Assembly: GCA_043721855.1 (NCBI GenBank)
Contig: JAYSPY010000057.1
Span: 1-42,666, forward strand
Direction: 5' to 3'
Source: JACMNW01 sp043721855
GTDB taxonomy: Bacteria > Pseudomonadota > Alphaproteobacteria > Rhodobacterales > Rhodobacteraceae
Length of the DNA stretch: 42,666 bases
Shown here piece by piece: positions 42,002 to 42,666 of the stretch (positions are counted from its first letter, which is position 1; each line of letters opens with the position of its first letter). The notes below the pieces were generated by a model. That model made no database searches. It was not told the DNA's origin and saw only the letters and a program-made list of their open reading frames with translations. Position numbers and translations under genes: made by a program.

Positions 42002-42666
42002 ATGATAGGTGGGGCAGTGAAGAGACAACGTATCAGCCAGTCGGTGGCTCTTGCGAGCATCTTATCAGTCGTCGGCGGGTTTGGTCCTGCCGGCGCGCAA
42101 GACGCTGAAGCGGGTGGCACAATCCTGACCTTCGGGTTTGAGACCGAGCTAAGCATCAGCGACAATTACAATCTTGAACTTGTAGCCCCCGGCACCAGCA
42201 CCATTCTGGATACAACCCTGTCTTTTGGCTATCTGTCCGAAACTGCAACGGACCGGTTTTCGTTCGATAGCAATGGCGTATTGCGCGGCTCTGACCTGCC
42301 CGGCACGGGTGGCGATGTTCGGTTTGATGATCTGGGCATGGCCGTCAGCTATGACCGCGAAAGCGCGAACAGCCGGCTCAGCGCATCTGCCGATTATACC
42401 AAGGCCAATCTCGATTTTATTGATCCCTTCGAGTTCATCGAAGACGGTGTTCTGGTCAATGGCTCTGGCCAGCGCGAAATTCGCTCTGCCCGGTTGAATT
42501 TCGATACCGGCACCAATGATCCGCTTGGTTTTGGGATAGAGCTTAGCCACAGAGATCTGGATTACAGCAATACCACAGACCCGAACCTGTTCGACACCCG
42601 AAGGGACAGCGTGGCCTTGACGGCACGGCTGCGCCTTTCGCCAGTGCTCAACGGTCGGGCAGAGGT
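42002..42666 (+). CDS. outer-membrane beta-barrel protein of the exopolysaccharide locus, C-terminus beyond window
   Basis: An open frame from ATG 42002 to the window edge (221 codons). It begins MIGGAVKRQRISQSVALAS, with a signal peptide ending near PAGAQDAE; an in-frame GTG at 42017 is another start. After the signal it has alternating polar/hydrophobic strands such as TILTFGFETELSISDNYNLE, FSFDSNGVLRG, MAVSYDRESANSRLSASADY and GFGIELSHRDLDYSN, a pattern of transmembrane beta strands. A barrel protein in this place fits the outer-membrane porin-like component of XrtA-type exopolysaccharide systems. It lies 53 bp after the export protein gene, so the two are probably one operon. Confidence 0.75.
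   Translation, partial: MIGGAVKRQRISQSVALASILSVVGGFGPAGAQDAEAGGTILTFGFETELSISDNYNLELVAPGTSTILDTTLSFGYLSETATDRFSFDSNGVLRGSDLPGTGGDVRFDDLGMAVSYDRESANSRLSASADYTKANLDFIDPFEFIEDGVLVNGSGQREIRSARLNFDTGTNDPLGFGIELSHRDLDYSNTTDPNLFDTRRDSVALTARLRLSPVLNGRAE

Overview
The window looks like chromosomal DNA of an alphaproteobacterium, most probably a Rhodobacterales (roseobacter/Paracoccaceae-type) organism. This rests on the high GC content, on HicA/HicB, rhomboid and Gfo/Idh protein styles typical of that group, and on an XrtA-type exopolysaccharide gene set. It is an inference from protein flavour; no rRNA or other marker is present.

Layout. (1) 1-1623: an edge region with a hicA-hicB toxin-antitoxin pair on the minus strand (hicB runs off the window), a truncated IS66-type transposase OrfA, a 28-bp near-perfect palindrome just upstream of it, and apparently gene-free remnants. 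(2) 1624-28744: a 27-kb biosynthetic cluster, all on the minus strand. In transcription order it has a 3467-aa NRPS/PKS (A-PCP-KS-AT-ACP-aminotransferase-C-A-PCP-TE), an Sfp-type phosphopantetheinyl transferase, a SAM methyltransferase, a CPBP-like membrane protein with degenerate catalytic motifs, a ~1486-aa NRPS (formyltransferase, half C domain, glycine-type A domain interrupted by a luciferase-like monooxygenase, PCP), and a 3105-aa PKS/NRPS (KS-AT-KR-DH-ACP-C-A-PCP-TE). (3) 28745-30520: an intergenic region with a strong G-quadruplex motif, then a conserved membrane protein and a rhomboid protease on the plus strand. (4) 30561-42666: an exopolysaccharide locus. On the minus strand are two Gfo/Idh/MocA oxidoreductases, a GT2 glycosyltransferase, a CpsD-like kinase, a Wzz/GumC chain-length protein and an ExeA-like ATPase. 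Divergently on the plus strand are an initiating sugar transferase, a large TPR lipoprotein, a Wza-like export protein and the start of an outer-membrane beta-barrel protein.

How the genes work together. The cluster encodes two parallel assembly lines, each of the form amino acid - one ketide extension - amino acid - thioesterase. Line 1 is the 3467-aa protein alone, with two A domains that share a Val-like specificity code and an aminotransferase acting on the beta-keto intermediate. Line 2 is the 1486-aa protein handing over to the 3105-aa protein: a glycine unit, apparently formylated and oxidised, is extended, reduced and perhaps dehydrated, then joined to a second aliphatic-type amino acid. 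The PPTase would activate all carrier domains. No transporter, regulator or type II thioesterase is visible inside the cluster.

The most interesting part is this twin-line cluster, above all the formyltransferase-led glycine module with a flavin monooxygenase embedded in its A domain. Short in-frame tandem repeats of 12-15 bp also recur at five places in its linkers and termini. Product structures given below are inferences from domain order and specificity residues.
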